From the NCBI GenBank assembly GCA_963718995.1, contig CAVRAP010000021.1, forward strand, positions 186,001 through 250,000: a DNA stretch of 64,000 nucleotides, written 5' to 3'. The notes under the pieces are model-generated. The model had not been told where the DNA came from. It searched no databases and saw only the letters and a program-made list of their open reading frames with translations. Source of the stretch: UBA4744 sp963718995. Lineage in GTDB: Bacteria > Actinomycetota > Acidimicrobiia > Spongiisociales > UBA4744. Below are positions 8,794 to 17,416 of the stretch, piece after piece. Position numbers and translations under genes: made by a program. The first letter of the stretch is position 1. Each line of letters opens with the position of its first letter.

Positions 8794-10926
8794 ATGACGC
8801 TCGAGGCAAATCGGAAAGGACCCCTCCGGAACCACTATCCTCGCTCTCACGTGCGAACCTCACACCCGCCCCGCCGGTCGATGGGCCTCCTCATCCTCTC
8901 TGTTTCCCTCCTGCTGAACCTCCCCGCCGTCCAGGCCGCAACGGGGGAGGGGGAGACCTGGCCCGTGTTCAACGAATCCAACGGGTGCGAACAATTGCGG
9001 ACCGAGCAACCTTTTGCGTCACGGTCGGGTTACCTGTCCAACGATGAGCCCGTGCGCGGGCCGTTCGGGGATTTCTTCGGCAGGACGATCGGTGAGGTCA
9101 GGTCGCACCTCGTCTACTGGGACGTTCCGATGAGCGATGGCGAGCGATTGCAGGTGCATGGGTACCTGCTTCCGGCCTTCCAACGGGTGACGGCCAATCT
9201 GGCAGCCGAACAGGCGAAGGGCCGCTACTACGCGATCAAGAAGGCCGAGACCTACGCCTTCGCTCCCCGTACGATTTCCGGCAGCTACCGGCTCTCCTAT
9301 CACGCCCTCGGTTCCGCCGTCGATATCAATGCGCGGTCAAACCCGTACCGCTCAGATAACCGGCTCATCACGAATATGCCGGATTGGTTTGTGCAGGCGT
9401 GGAGAGATGCAGGGTTCTGCTGGGGTGGAGACTGGCTCGACATCAAAGACCCGATGCACTTCGCATGGAAGGGCCCATCCGCCACTCCCGGCTATACCGA
9501 AGTGCCCCCAGCATCCCCGCCTCGCTCGGGTGCCGCGTCCTTCGCGGATCTCGTATCGGCCGACACCACGCCATTCGGTGTTCCAGAACCGCCGGAAGTT
9601 TTCGTCATCGCCGACGGTAGCGGTGACGGTGCGATGGACCTCTTTCGCTTTGAGCCACGGCCGGAGGGAACGCTGATCGAGTTTGTGAGATCGAGTAAGG
9701 AGTACCACGAGTGCGGAATCAGTAGGTATTTCGCCCTCGGCGCGTACCTCGACCGCGGTTCGGTACTCGTCGGTGACTTCGATCGATCAGGGTACAGCGA
9801 CGTGTGGTGGATAGATCGTTCAAACCCGGTTGCGGAGCTCTCCATCTATCTTCGCGCGGACGGCTTCGAAGGTCCGCAGAGGATCTTGACGTCCGTTCCG
9901 AACCAACCCGACGATGTCTTCCTGCTTGGTGACTGGGACGGAGATGGGCATAGCGATCTCTTCGTGGTGCGGAGGGACTCGACCACGACGAGCGTTGAAA
10001 TCTGGGATGGTGCCTCCGGGTTCGCGACCCGGGTTGTTTCTTCCACAACACGGCTCGGTGCAACCAACACCTCATCGTGGCACTTCGCTCTCAGCGATCG
10101 GGACAGGGATGGATTACTCGACCTGCATGCCGTGCAGGCGGTTGCCGGGTCACTGGTCGTCAATGTCGTCGGCGGAGCAGGTGGGTTCCTGGATCCGGCC
10201 ACGGTGATCACCGGGGCACAGGGCGGTAATCCGGTTGATATAGCGTTTCAGGACTACGACGGTGACGGTCGGGATGACTTCCAGATGCTGGGCGTGGATG
10301 GGCGCCTGCGGGTGCTGCTGGGTAACCAGCGGGTCTGGAGCGACATGGACAACTGGTTCGTGCCTCCGACCTGGGAATGTCCGGACGAGTGGCAGCCGTA
10401 CGATTACAACGGTGTCTTTCGAGATGACGACGGCTCCATGTTCGAGGCCGATATTGAGTGGTTGGCCGGAGCGGGCATCACCGTCGGGTGCAATCCTCCT
10501 TACAACGACGAGTATTGCCCGTCCAGGGCAGTGACTCGAGGCCAGATGGCCACTTTCCTGGTACGGGCCCTGGGACTGCCATCGGCCACGGCCGATTACT
10601 TCTCTGACGATGGTCCTCCGCACGAGGCCAACATCAATTCCCTGGCCGAATCTGGCATCACTCTGGGCTGCGCAGAAGGACGCTTTTGTCCCACCGACCC
10701 GATCTCCCGGGAACAGATGGCAACATTGCTCGTCAGGGCACTGAATCTTCCCGCTTCATCAACCGACTTCTTTACGGACGACGGTCCGCCCCATGAAGCA
10801 AATATCAACGCTCTGGCCCAATCCGGGATCACCCTCGGTTGTGCCGAGGGTCGGTATTGCCCCCACGACGTTGTCACCCGGGCTCAGATGGCTGCCTTTT
10901 TGGCCCGTGCGTTCCGCACACCCTGA
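8794..10926 (+). CDS. Secreted M15 (VanY/DacB-like) peptidase with FG-GAP repeats and three SLH-like modules
   Basis: A 710-residue exported protein. A long basic N-region precedes a hydrophobic core at residues 30-48 (MGLLILSVSLLLNLPAVQA). Residues about 95-230 match M15 D-Ala-D-Ala carboxypeptidases: SYHALGSAVDIN gives His170 and Asp177 and DPMHF gives His222, the three zinc ligands. Residues about 265-520 contain at least five calcium-loop FG-GAP/VCBS-type repeats (DGSGDGAMD, GDWDGDGHSD, SDRDRDGLLD, QDYDGDGRDD). Residues about 530-710 hold three SLH-like modules, each with cysteines. The order suggests a wall-anchored peptidoglycan carboxypeptidase carried on a propeller; substrate is inferred from family only. 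Confidence 0.85.
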   Translation: MTLEANRKGPLRNHYPRSHVRTSHPPRRSMGLLILSVSLLLNLPAVQAATGEGETWPVFNESNGCEQLRTEQPFASRSGYLSNDEPVRGPFGDFFGRTIGEVRSHLVYWDVPMSDGERLQVHGYLLPAFQRVTANLAAEQAKGRYYAIKKAETYAFAPRTISGSYRLSYHALGSAVDINARSNPYRSDNRLITNMPDWFVQAWRDAGFCWGGDWLDIKDPMHFAWKGPSATPGYTEVPPASPPRSGAASFADLVSADTTPFGVPEPPEVFVIADGSGDGAMDLFRFEPRPEGTLIEFVRSSKEYHECGISRYFALGAYLDRGSVLVGDFDRSGYSDVWWIDRSNPVAELSIYLRADGFEGPQRILTSVPNQPDDVFLLGDWDGDGHSDLFVVRRDSTTTSVEIWDGASGFATRVVSSTTRLGATNTSSWHFALSDRDRDGLLDLHAVQAVAGSLVVNVVGGAGGFLDPATVITGAQGGNPVDIAFQDYDGDGRDDFQMLGVDGRLRVLLGNQRVWSDMDNWFVPPTWECPDEWQPYDYNGVFRDDDGSMFEADIEWLAGAGITVGCNPPYNDEYCPSRAVTRGQMATFLVRALGLPSATADYFSDDGPPHEANINSLAESGITLGCAEGRFCPTDPISREQMATLLVRALNLPASSTDFFTDDGPPHEANINALAQSGITLGCAEGRYCPHDVVTRAQMAAFLARAFRTP

Positions 10927-10961
10927 GACGGGTGTGGTCCCGATTGGTTCCGCCGCCGTCG

Positions 10962-10967
10962 TAGGAT
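10962..10967 (+). promoter_or_regulatory. -10 box (TAGGAT) before the SpoIID-like gene
   Basis: TAGGAT overlaps ATG 10966. If it is the -10 box, ATG 10966 cannot be the translation start and ATG 11026 becomes the better choice. Confidence 0.35.
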
Positions 10968-11025
10968 GAACCCGGTCCTCGAACACCTCAAGCGACGTGT
11001 TCAAGAACCGATACAGGCAGCAGCG

Positions 11026-12912
11026 ATGAGGGTGAGGCAACGCGTGATCAGCAAAGCGGTGTGCGGGGCGATCGCCGTCCTGTTGATAACGCTGGGATCG
11101 CCGGCCGCCGCCCTGGCCGTAGACGACCATCCGTACGTCGTCGATGGAGGCGGCTGGGGCCACGGCGTGGGGATGTCACAGTACGGGGCGTACGGGCAAG
11201 CGCTGGAGGGGAGGACCTACGACCAGATCCTCACGCATTACTACTTCGAATCCATGGTTGCGCTGGCGGATCTTGGATCCGCCCTCCCCGCTCCGGAGCC
11301 CCTCTGGGTGAACCTCCTCAAGGAGGTCGACGGAATCGAAATGATCAACCGGACCATCGGGTCGGGACCCGGTGCGGATGTGCTCATCACCCAGGGCGAA
11401 ACGACCGTCGTCCTGGCCGTCGGGGAACGGGCCACCATCACCATGAGCGAAGGGGCGTGCACCGTTGTAGCGCCGGCCGGGACCCTGGCAGCGGAATCGT
11501 GCGACATCGACATCCAGTGGGATGGTGATGCGGACAGCCCGACGACTCGAGTTGAGATACCGAGATTCCGAACCTGGGAAGCAGAGGCGTGGACGAACTG
11601 CAGGCTCACCGACTGGAACTCAGGAACGACTCCGAATTGCTCGTATGCGTTCGGGATGTTGCACATCAGGCCGGATATGGTGTGGAACGCTTCTTCGGGA
11701 CAGTACGAACCGGACGAAGGCCTGCACCTCGTGATCGAAACTGATATCGAGGACTACGTGCTGGGAATCTCCGAAATGCCTTATTACTGGGGTGAACGGG
11801 GCGGTATGGAAGCACTCAAAGCGCAGGCGGTTGCCGCCCGTTCCTATGCGCTCAACAGGCAAGCTCGCAGGTCTGCTCCTGAGTACCGTCCAGAGTGCTG
11901 GTGCTCTCTGGTCGATACGCCGACCGATCAGAATTACGTCGGTTGGGGTCATGCAACCTCCACCTGGATAGCGGCCGTTTCTGCAACTTCCGGGAAGGTC
12001 CTTACCCATCCGAGCGAGTTCGATTTGTCCGGGGACCTGGTGCCAATCCAAACGTATTACTCGTCCTCTACCGGAGGAATGACGGAGAACGTTGAAGATG
12101 TGTGGGGGACGGCTATCCCTTACCTCCGTTCCCGCGACGATCATTGGGCCGTCGATCCTGCGGTCGGGAACCCCTATGCCACCTGGACGGCGGAAACGAC
12201 AACCGGGGTGCTGCGAATTGCTCTCGGGTGGGATGCTCTCGGCAGTGCAGAAGTGGTCGCCGGTCCGCCCGCCACCATGATCCACTTCACCGGGACCTAC
12301 AACGGCTCGCCGGTATCCGCCGACCAAAGCGGTGAGTGGCTTCGATCTCGACTGGGCCTGCGGTCACCATTCGTCGTCAGTATCAAGTCGGCGGTGGTTT
12401 TCCCCGACGCCTACGGGTCGACTCACTATGCAGCGATGCTCGCCATTTGGGAGGCGAACATCACGCAAGGTTGCGGGGACGGTCTCTATTGCCCGCTGGA
12501 GCCGGTAACGCGGGGACAGATGGCCTCGTTCCTCGCCCGGGCCCTCGATCTTCCCGCACCCGTGGACGATCACTTCTCCGACGATAAGGGCAACACCCAC
12601 GAGTCCAACATCAACCGGCTGGTCGAGGCGGGCATCACCTTCGGTTATGCAGACGGGACCTTCCGGCCGAATCAAGTGGTGAATAGGGCCCAGATGGGTT
12701 CATTCCTGGCCAGGGCGATGGGTTTGGAGCCGCTGGCGGGGAATCGTTTCTCCGACGTGTCGGGTTCTCATGCGGGCAACATCAACGCCATCGCCGCCGT
12801 CGGGGTGACACTCGGATGCAATCGAGAAGGAACCCTGTACTGTCCGCTTGCACCGGTCAGGAGGGACCAGATGGCGTCATTCCTGGCCAGGGCTTTTCTC
12901 TGGTCGGGTTAG
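11026..12912 (+). CDS. Secreted SpoIID/LytB-domain protein with three C-terminal SLH-like modules
   Basis: About 628 residues from ATG 11026, with a standard signal peptide (residues 1-31, ending PAAALA). Next is the GGGWGHGVGMSQYGA motif seen in actinobacterial SpoIID/LytB proteins, then the core SpoIID region: IEDYVLGISEMP, MEALKAQAVAARSYAL, and the Ser-rich YYSSSTGGMTE. In Bacillus SpoIID is a lytic transglycosylase that cuts glycan strands lacking stem peptides; in non-sporulating actinobacteria the role is less clear but peptidoglycan-related. The last ~180 residues are three SLH-like modules, the middle one cysteine-free (GYADGTFRPNQ), as in the sugar-dehydrogenase-like protein. No sporulation genes are near. 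The end overlaps the convergent GT gene by 36 bp. An ATG at 10966 would add 20 residues. Confidence 0.85.
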   Translation: MRVRQRVISKAVCGAIAVLLITLGSPAAALAVDDHPYVVDGGGWGHGVGMSQYGAYGQALEGRTYDQILTHYYFESMVALADLGSALPAPEPLWVNLLKEVDGIEMINRTIGSGPGADVLITQGETTVVLAVGERATITMSEGACTVVAPAGTLAAESCDIDIQWDGDADSPTTRVEIPRFRTWEAEAWTNCRLTDWNSGTTPNCSYAFGMLHIRPDMVWNASSGQYEPDEGLHLVIETDIEDYVLGISEMPYYWGERGGMEALKAQAVAARSYALNRQARRSAPEYRPECWCSLVDTPTDQNYVGWGHATSTWIAAVSATSGKVLTHPSEFDLSGDLVPIQTYYSSSTGGMTENVEDVWGTAIPYLRSRDDHWAVDPAVGNPYATWTAETTTGVLRIALGWDALGSAEVVAGPPATMIHFTGTYNGSPVSADQSGEWLRSRLGLRSPFVVSIKSAVVFPDAYGSTHYAAMLAIWEANITQGCGDGLYCPLEPVTRGQMASFLARALDLPAPVDDHFSDDKGNTHESNINRLVEAGITFGYADGTFRPNQVVNRAQMGSFLARAMGLEPLAGNRFSDVSGSHAGNINAIAAVGVTLGCNREGTLYCPLAPVRRDQMASFLARAFLWSG

Positions 12913-13962
12913 CCGTCGATCGAATTGTCCTAGGAGAAAACCCCATCCCCAGGCAAGGTGCATGGTCGGGTAGACAATGGGCAGGATGAGGGCCGCGCCG
13001 TCCCGGGAGCGCCGCAACGACCAGACGGTCGCCAACACCACTGAGCCTGCGTAGACAACCGGAACAACGCCGGCCAGAACCCGCCAGGGGGTCAGGGCTA
13101 AAAGCGCCGAACCTGCCAGGCTTGCCACGAGGACGGGAGCTGCCAGCTGCCGGGCCCGCACCGATCGGGGATGGATACGAAGCATCAATCGTTTCCACAG
13201 GCCGTAGTCACGGTATTGCCGGGCAAGGGAGTTGAGGGTGGCGCGCGGTTGGTAGCGGACCTGCAGACGGGGATCGAAGAAGACCACTCCGCCCGCGGAG
13301 CGGATTCGCCAGTTCAGCTCGTAGTCCTGGTTCCTGAGGAATCGTTCGTCGAAGAGGCCGAGTGGTTCGATGAAATCGCGGCGAAACACCCCCAGATAGA
13401 CCGTATCAGTGGGGCCGGGTTCGCCACCTCTCCTGAACCGTGCATCACCGGCACCCATCGGCGACGACATCGCCAGTGCGATAGCCCTTTGCAGCGAGGT
13501 GTCGCCCTCAGGCACCTGCATGCCGCCGGCGTTGGCGGCACCCGTCTCATTGAGTATTTCGACGGCCGTTTGGACATAGCCGCGAGGGAGTACCGAGCGC
13601 GCATCGCAACGGACGATCACCGATCCCGAGCTTGCCCGGATGGCCTCGTTGAGGCCGGCCGCCGTTGTTCCGGACGGATTCTCAACGACGAGGACGTCCG
13701 GATGCTCCCGGGCGAGTTTCTCTGCGGCGCTGCGACTCTCGTCGTTCGAGGCGCCTTCAGCGATGACGACTTCGAGGTGACCAGGATACGCTTGTCCGAT
13801 ACAGCTTTCAACAGCCGCATTGATCGAGGCGGCATCGTTGTGGAGCGGAATCACGATCGACACAGCCGGCCATGGTCGCTCCAGGCCAGGTTGATCAGCC
13901 CGGTCGGCGGTAGTCGCTCCGACGATTCGCCGCGGAGACCTCAACGGACGTGGCATTCCCAT
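12877..13962 (-). CDS. GT2 glycosyltransferase, succinoglycan ExoA-like, with C-terminal membrane helices
   Basis: A 361-residue protein. A GT2 domain spans residues about 32-260: VSIVIPLHNDAASI, EGASNDES in place of the usual DDGS, then VRCDARSVLPRGYV as the metal-binding DxD-like loop, LFDERFLRNQDYELNWRIR as the acceptor-side signature. Residues about 270-345 contain two to three hydrophobic helices, matching the layout of ExoA-type beta-glucosyltransferases of exopolysaccharide synthesis. The gene converges on the SpoIID-like gene with a 36 bp overlap and diverges from the cobalamin adenosyltransferase gene. Sugar and acceptor cannot be told from sequence. Confidence 0.82.
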   Translation of the reverse strand: MGMPRPLRSPRRIVGATTADRADQPGLERPWPAVSIVIPLHNDAASINAAVESCIGQAYPGHLEVVIAEGASNDESRSAAEKLAREHPDVLVVENPSGTTAAGLNEAIRASSGSVIVRCDARSVLPRGYVQTAVEILNETGAANAGGMQVPEGDTSLQRAIALAMSSPMGAGDARFRRGGEPGPTDTVYLGVFRRDFIEPLGLFDERFLRNQDYELNWRIRSAGGVVFFDPRLQVRYQPRATLNSLARQYRDYGLWKRLMLRIHPRSVRARQLAAPVLVASLAGSALLALTPWRVLAGVVPVVYAGSVVLATVWSLRRSRDGAALILPIVYPTMHLAWGWGFLLGQFDRRLTRPEKSPGQE

Positions 13963-13986
13963 ATGTGTGCCGATCGGAATGGTTGA

Positions 13987-14010
13987 CGCAGGGCGCTTCT
14001 TCGCTCTGCG
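13987..14010. repeat. Nine-bp hairpin in a divergent promoter region
   Basis: CGCAGGGCG pairs with CGCTCTGCG (one G-U pair) across a six-base loop. It lies about 25 bp upstream of the GT2 start at 13962 and 77 bp from GTG 14087. It could be an operator or a 5' leader structure. Confidence 0.4.
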
Positions 14011-14072
14011 AGGCTAGTCGTTTGACCAGCACAGCCGTACGAACGACGGAGTCACCCCAACAGCCGTGTGGG

Positions 14073-14078
14073 TACACT
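14073..14078 (+). promoter_or_regulatory. -10 box (TACACT) of the leaderless adenosyltransferase gene
   Basis: TACACT ends 8 bases before GTG 14087 and there is no Shine-Dalgarno. This fixes the start at the GTG beginning VKIYTKKGDDG rather than the upstream ATG at 14066. Confidence 0.5.
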
Positions 14079-14086
14079 GCTCGCCT

Positions 14087-14638
14087 GTGAAGATCTATAC
14101 AAAAAAGGGCGACGACGGGACGACCGGCCTGTTCTACGGGGGACGGGTCGCCAAAGACCACCTTGCGCCCGAGGCCTATGGGGCCGTAGACGAGTTGGTT
14201 GCTGCTTTGGGAGTTGCCCGGTCGCTGGCGGAAGGCAGTCTCGCTGCAGAACTGTTGCGCCTCCAGCGGGAACTCTTCGTCGTTGCCGCAGAAGTGGCGA
14301 CCGCCCCGTCGAATCGGCACAAGCTCGAACCGGAGGTCAGTGTCACCACCCCGGCAATGGTTGAACGGCTCGAAGTAGCCATCGATGGTGTGATCGAAGA
14401 GGTCGGGATGCCAACTGAATTCATCGTTCCCGGTCAGGCTCCTCTTTCTGCAGCCCTGGACGTGGCGCGGACGGTGGCCCGTCGGGCAGAACGAAGGGTC
14501 GTTGCGTACGCGTGGAGCGGGGGACTCGAGAAGAGCGTGGTTGTGCCGTATCTGAACCGGCTGGCCGACTATCTCTACATGCTGGTCCGTGCCGCTGAAA
14601 CCGAGTGGCAACCTACCCGACCCAAGGAGGCGTCATGA
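14087..14638 (+). CDS. Cob(I)alamin adenosyltransferase, PduO type
   Basis: A 183-residue cytoplasmic enzyme that transfers the adenosyl group of ATP to cob(I)alamin, making coenzyme B12. Family motifs in order: YTKKGDDGTTGL (ATP-binding N-terminus), DELVAALGVARS, FIVPGQAPLSAALDVARTVARRAER (the Arg-rich ATP/cobalamin site, given here only in part of its span) and YLNRLADYLYMLVRAAE. Length is normal for the family. The stop codon overlaps the pepA start (ATGA), so the two are co-translated. The likely client is the AdoCbl-dependent mutase at 21822-23441 in the same window. Confidence 0.93.
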   Translation: MKIYTKKGDDGTTGLFYGGRVAKDHLAPEAYGAVDELVAALGVARSLAEGSLAAELLRLQRELFVVAAEVATAPSNRHKLEPEVSVTTPAMVERLEVAIDGVIEEVGMPTEFIVPGQAPLSAALDVARTVARRAERRVVAYAWSGGLEKSVVVPYLNRLADYLYMLVRAAETEWQPTRPKEAS

Positions 14639-16098
14639 TCGAATTCGAGGCCGGCCTAGACCTTGCCGGGGAATCTGGCGAAGCCCTGGCCGTGCCGGTC
14701 TTTGCCGAGAGGACCTGGGGTCCTGGCGCCGATTGGGTCGTGGAACAGATGGGCCCGTGGCTCGAGGAATGGCTCGAAGAGGTTGACTTCAGCGGTAAGG
14801 CGGACCAGATCGTTTCGCTGCCCACCGATGGAAGGATTCCCTTTCGGAACCTCTTTTTTGTCGGGCTGGGAGACGAGGCTGACCTCGATACCGTGAGGAG
14901 GGCCGGCGGTTGGCTTGGTGCCAAGACCAACCGGGTCAAGGATCTGGCGGTGACGTTTCAGATGTTGGAGATCGACGGAGCGGCCCAGTCATTTGCGGAG
15001 GGTTTCCTTCTGGGTCAGTACCGATTCGACAAATATCGATCAGAGCCGAAACCGGCGTTGACTGAGAAAGTGCGGTTCCTCGGCGAGGGGGCCGAAGCCG
15101 CGGCCGGCGCTGCCAATACGGGAGCTGAACTGGCGGGAGCGGTCGCCCTGGCTCGAGACCTCGTGAATGAACCCGCGCAAGGGAAGTCACCGGAGATGAT
15201 GGCAACACTGGCGGGGCAGCTTGGAGATGACTTTGGTATCCGGGTGGTTGTTTTCGACGAGGATGACATCGTCCGGGAACGTTTCGGCGGCCTGGCCGGC
15301 GTAGCGGCGGGTGCGCACCGGCCGGCGAGAATGGTCGAGTTTTGGTACGAACCCGCGGAAGCTCGAGCGTTTATCGCGCTCGTCGGAAAGGGGATAGTTT
15401 TCGACTCGGGTGGTTTGTCCTTGAAACCCCCGGCGGCCATGGAGACCATGAAGACGGACATGTCGGGGGCTGCCGCCGTTTTCGGGGCGGTTCGAGCCAT
15501 TGCGGCTTTGAAGATTCCCGTAAAGGTCCTGGGCATAACACCGCTCACCGAAAACATGCCGGGGGGAGGAGCCACTCGCCCCGGTGACGTCCTGACGGCG
15601 CGAAACGGTAAGACCATCGAGGTGCTGAATACTGATGCTGAAGGTCGGTTGGTCCTGGCCGATGCACTTGCGCTGGCGGCCGAGTCCCAGCCGGATCTGA
15701 TCGTTGATCTCGCCACACTGACGGGTGCTTGCCACATCGCCCTCGGCGACAAGATCGCCGGTTCGTGGACCAACGACCGTGATTGGGAAGAGCGAGTGAT
15801 TCGGGCAGGCGCTAGTGCCGGAGAGCGTATCTGGCCGATGCCGCTCCCCGCCGACTACCGCAAGAATATCGATTCCACCATTGCGGATATGAAGAACACG
15901 GGTAGCAACAGGTACGGCGGGGCCATCAACGCCGCTCTCCTGCTTGCCGAGTTTGTCGGTGACGTCCCCTGGGTTCATCTCGATATCGCCGGACCTGCCC
16001 GGTGGCCCGAGGATGAGCACTATCAGCGCCAGGGCGGCTCGGGATTCGGTGTCAGGACCCTGGTTGCGCTCGCGGGTGATCTCGCCGGTCAGCCGTGA
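14635..16098 (+). CDS. pepA: Leucyl aminopeptidase (M17 family)
   Basis: A 487-residue cytosolic zinc/manganese aminopeptidase that removes N-terminal residues from peptides. The C-terminal catalytic half shows the M17 signatures: GIVFDSGGLSLKP with the metal and catalytic Lys region, METMKTDMSGAAAV, and NTDAEGRLVLADAL, the family hallmark. The N-terminal half is the less conserved macro-like domain. Start ATG 14635 has an AAGGAGG ribosome site four bases upstream and overlaps the preceding stop as ATGA; an upstream GTG at 14605 is inside the previous gene. Full length for the family. Bacterial PepA can also bind DNA in E. coli; nothing here shows that role. Confidence 0.94.
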   Translation: MIEFEAGLDLAGESGEALAVPVFAERTWGPGADWVVEQMGPWLEEWLEEVDFSGKADQIVSLPTDGRIPFRNLFFVGLGDEADLDTVRRAGGWLGAKTNRVKDLAVTFQMLEIDGAAQSFAEGFLLGQYRFDKYRSEPKPALTEKVRFLGEGAEAAAGAANTGAELAGAVALARDLVNEPAQGKSPEMMATLAGQLGDDFGIRVVVFDEDDIVRERFGGLAGVAAGAHRPARMVEFWYEPAEARAFIALVGKGIVFDSGGLSLKPPAAMETMKTDMSGAAAVFGAVRAIAALKIPVKVLGITPLTENMPGGGATRPGDVLTARNGKTIEVLNTDAEGRLVLADALALAAESQPDLIVDLATLTGACHIALGDKIAGSWTNDRDWEERVIRAGASAGERIWPMPLPADYRKNIDSTIADMKNTGSNRYGGAINAALLLAEFVGDVPWVHLDIAGPARWPEDEHYQRQGGSGFGVRTLVALAGDLAGQP

Positions 16099-16106
16099 TC
16101 AATCGT

Positions 16107-16112
16107 TAGGCT
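16107..16112 (+). promoter_or_regulatory. -10 box (TAGGCT) before the sugar transferase gene
   Basis: TAGGCT ends 7 bases before ATG 16120 with no Shine-Dalgarno, fitting leaderless expression. Confidence 0.45.
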
Positions 16113-16119
16113 GGCGCTC

Positions 16120-17409
16120 ATGCGGCGGAGGTTCCTTCTTTCCATTGCTGCGGCCGACCTGGGTGCTCTGGCCGTTGCGGTCATGCTCGCCTCGTTGTAC
16201 GTCTTTGATCGGGTCTTGCCGTTCACCAGTCCGCGATTGCCGCGCGGCGAGTCGATTTGGCCGCTCCTCGGGCTCGTGTTTGTCGGTGCGGTGGTCGGTT
16301 CGTACGCCAGCGCCCGGGCTTGGGCGGGCGCCGCGCCGCGTCCCACCTACGGGCGGGCCCTCACGATCGTGCTGACGACCCTGGCGGTAACGTCCCTCGG
16401 GCTGGTGCTGTCGCGAACGTATTTCTCGCGTCCTTTTCTTGCGGCGACGATGACCATCTGGCTCGTGGGCGCTTTGGCCCACCGCTACGTTCGGCGCCGG
16501 CGCCCCTGGACCGAGAGCCTGGTCTTGATTACCAGCGAGAAAGGGTTGGTTGAGCATCTTCGGGATGCCCCCCATGCCGATGTTTGCGAGGTTCTCGACC
16601 CGGGGGCCCAGGGCGACGTCACCCATATCGAAGATGGCGTCACGTTGGCCGTTGATCTTCGCGAGGTGCTCTCCGATCGCATGGCACAGTTCGTGTCATC
16701 CAGTGTCCTTTCAGGTGTTTCTGTGCGAGCCCTATCGACGGTGTACGAAGAACACACCGGCCGGATGCCCATCGTCCACCTGGCCGAAGGCTGGGAGTTG
16801 AGAAACCCGGTCATTCGGTCCGCCGGGTATGTGCCCGTCAAGCGGGTTGTCGATACGCTTCTCGTATTCGTGACCTTTCCGATTTGGCTGGTCCTGGCGG
16901 CGGTCATCGCCACGGCCGTGCGGGTGAGTTCGAAGGGACCGGTCGTTTTTCGTCAAGAGAGAATCGGTCTCAACGGTGGCCCTTTCACGCTGTACAAATT
17001 CCGGACCATGGTTGAGGGAGCTGAGTTGGCGGGACCGAGCTTCGCCCAACCGAGGGACTCCCGGTTGACGCCCGTCGGCACCGTATTGCGAAGGTTCCGG
17101 GTCGACGAGATTCCGCAGCTGTGGAACGTGCTGCGAGGTGATGTCAGCCTGGTCGGGCCCCGGCCCGAGCAGGCATTGTTCGTTGAGAGATTCGATCGCG
17201 AGATCCCGTTCTATTCCCATCGCCATCTCGTGCGGCCGGGGGTTACAGGCTGGGCTCAGGTCTACTACGGATACGCCGACGATCAGGCCGACACAGTCGA
17301 GAAACTCTCTTTTGATCTCTACTACGTCAAGCACATGTCTCCATGGCTGGACATTCATATCCTGGGCAAAAGTGTGTGGACTGTCCTGGCCGGGTTTGGC
17401 GCTCAATAG
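16120..17409 (+). CDS. Polyprenyl-phosphate sugar-1-phosphate transferase (bacterial sugar transferase family)
   Basis: A 429-residue membrane enzyme that would load the first sugar-phosphate onto undecaprenyl or decaprenyl phosphate. The N-terminus has about four helices and a poorly conserved CoA-binding-like region, and a further helix at about residue 245 (VVDTLLVFVTFPIWLVLAA). The catalytic domain (about 240-429) carries the family signatures GPVVFRQERIGLNGGPFTLYKFRTM (seen across 16938-17010), LRRFRVDEIPQLWNVL (Asp-Glu pair), SLVGPRPE and RPGVTGWAQVYYGY. It is the usual committed step of exopolysaccharide or capsule assembly and so fits the GT-rich window. Which sugar is loaded is not visible. 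Confidence 0.92.
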   Translation: MRRRFLLSIAAADLGALAVAVMLASLYVFDRVLPFTSPRLPRGESIWPLLGLVFVGAVVGSYASARAWAGAAPRPTYGRALTIVLTTLAVTSLGLVLSRTYFSRPFLAATMTIWLVGALAHRYVRRRRPWTESLVLITSEKGLVEHLRDAPHADVCEVLDPGAQGDVTHIEDGVTLAVDLREVLSDRMAQFVSSSVLSGVSVRALSTVYEEHTGRMPIVHLAEGWELRNPVIRSAGYVPVKRVVDTLLVFVTFPIWLVLAAVIATAVRVSSKGPVVFRQERIGLNGGPFTLYKFRTMVEGAELAGPSFAQPRDSRLTPVGTVLRRFRVDEIPQLWNVLRGDVSLVGPRPEQALFVERFDREIPFYSHRHLVRPGVTGWAQVYYGYADDQADTVEKLSFDLYYVKHMSPWLDIHILGKSVWTVLAGFGAQ

Positions 17410-17416
17410 CCTGCCA

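Noticed and set aside
13963..14086. Cobalamin riboswitch before the adenosyltransferase
   Set aside because: The gap is 124 bp, has no B12-box-like sequence, and the gene appears leaderless.
15015..15773. Long 252-residue minus-strand ORF opposite pepA
   Set aside because: Ser/Ala/Pro-rich antisense of the M17 domain; the plus strand carries all catalytic motifs.
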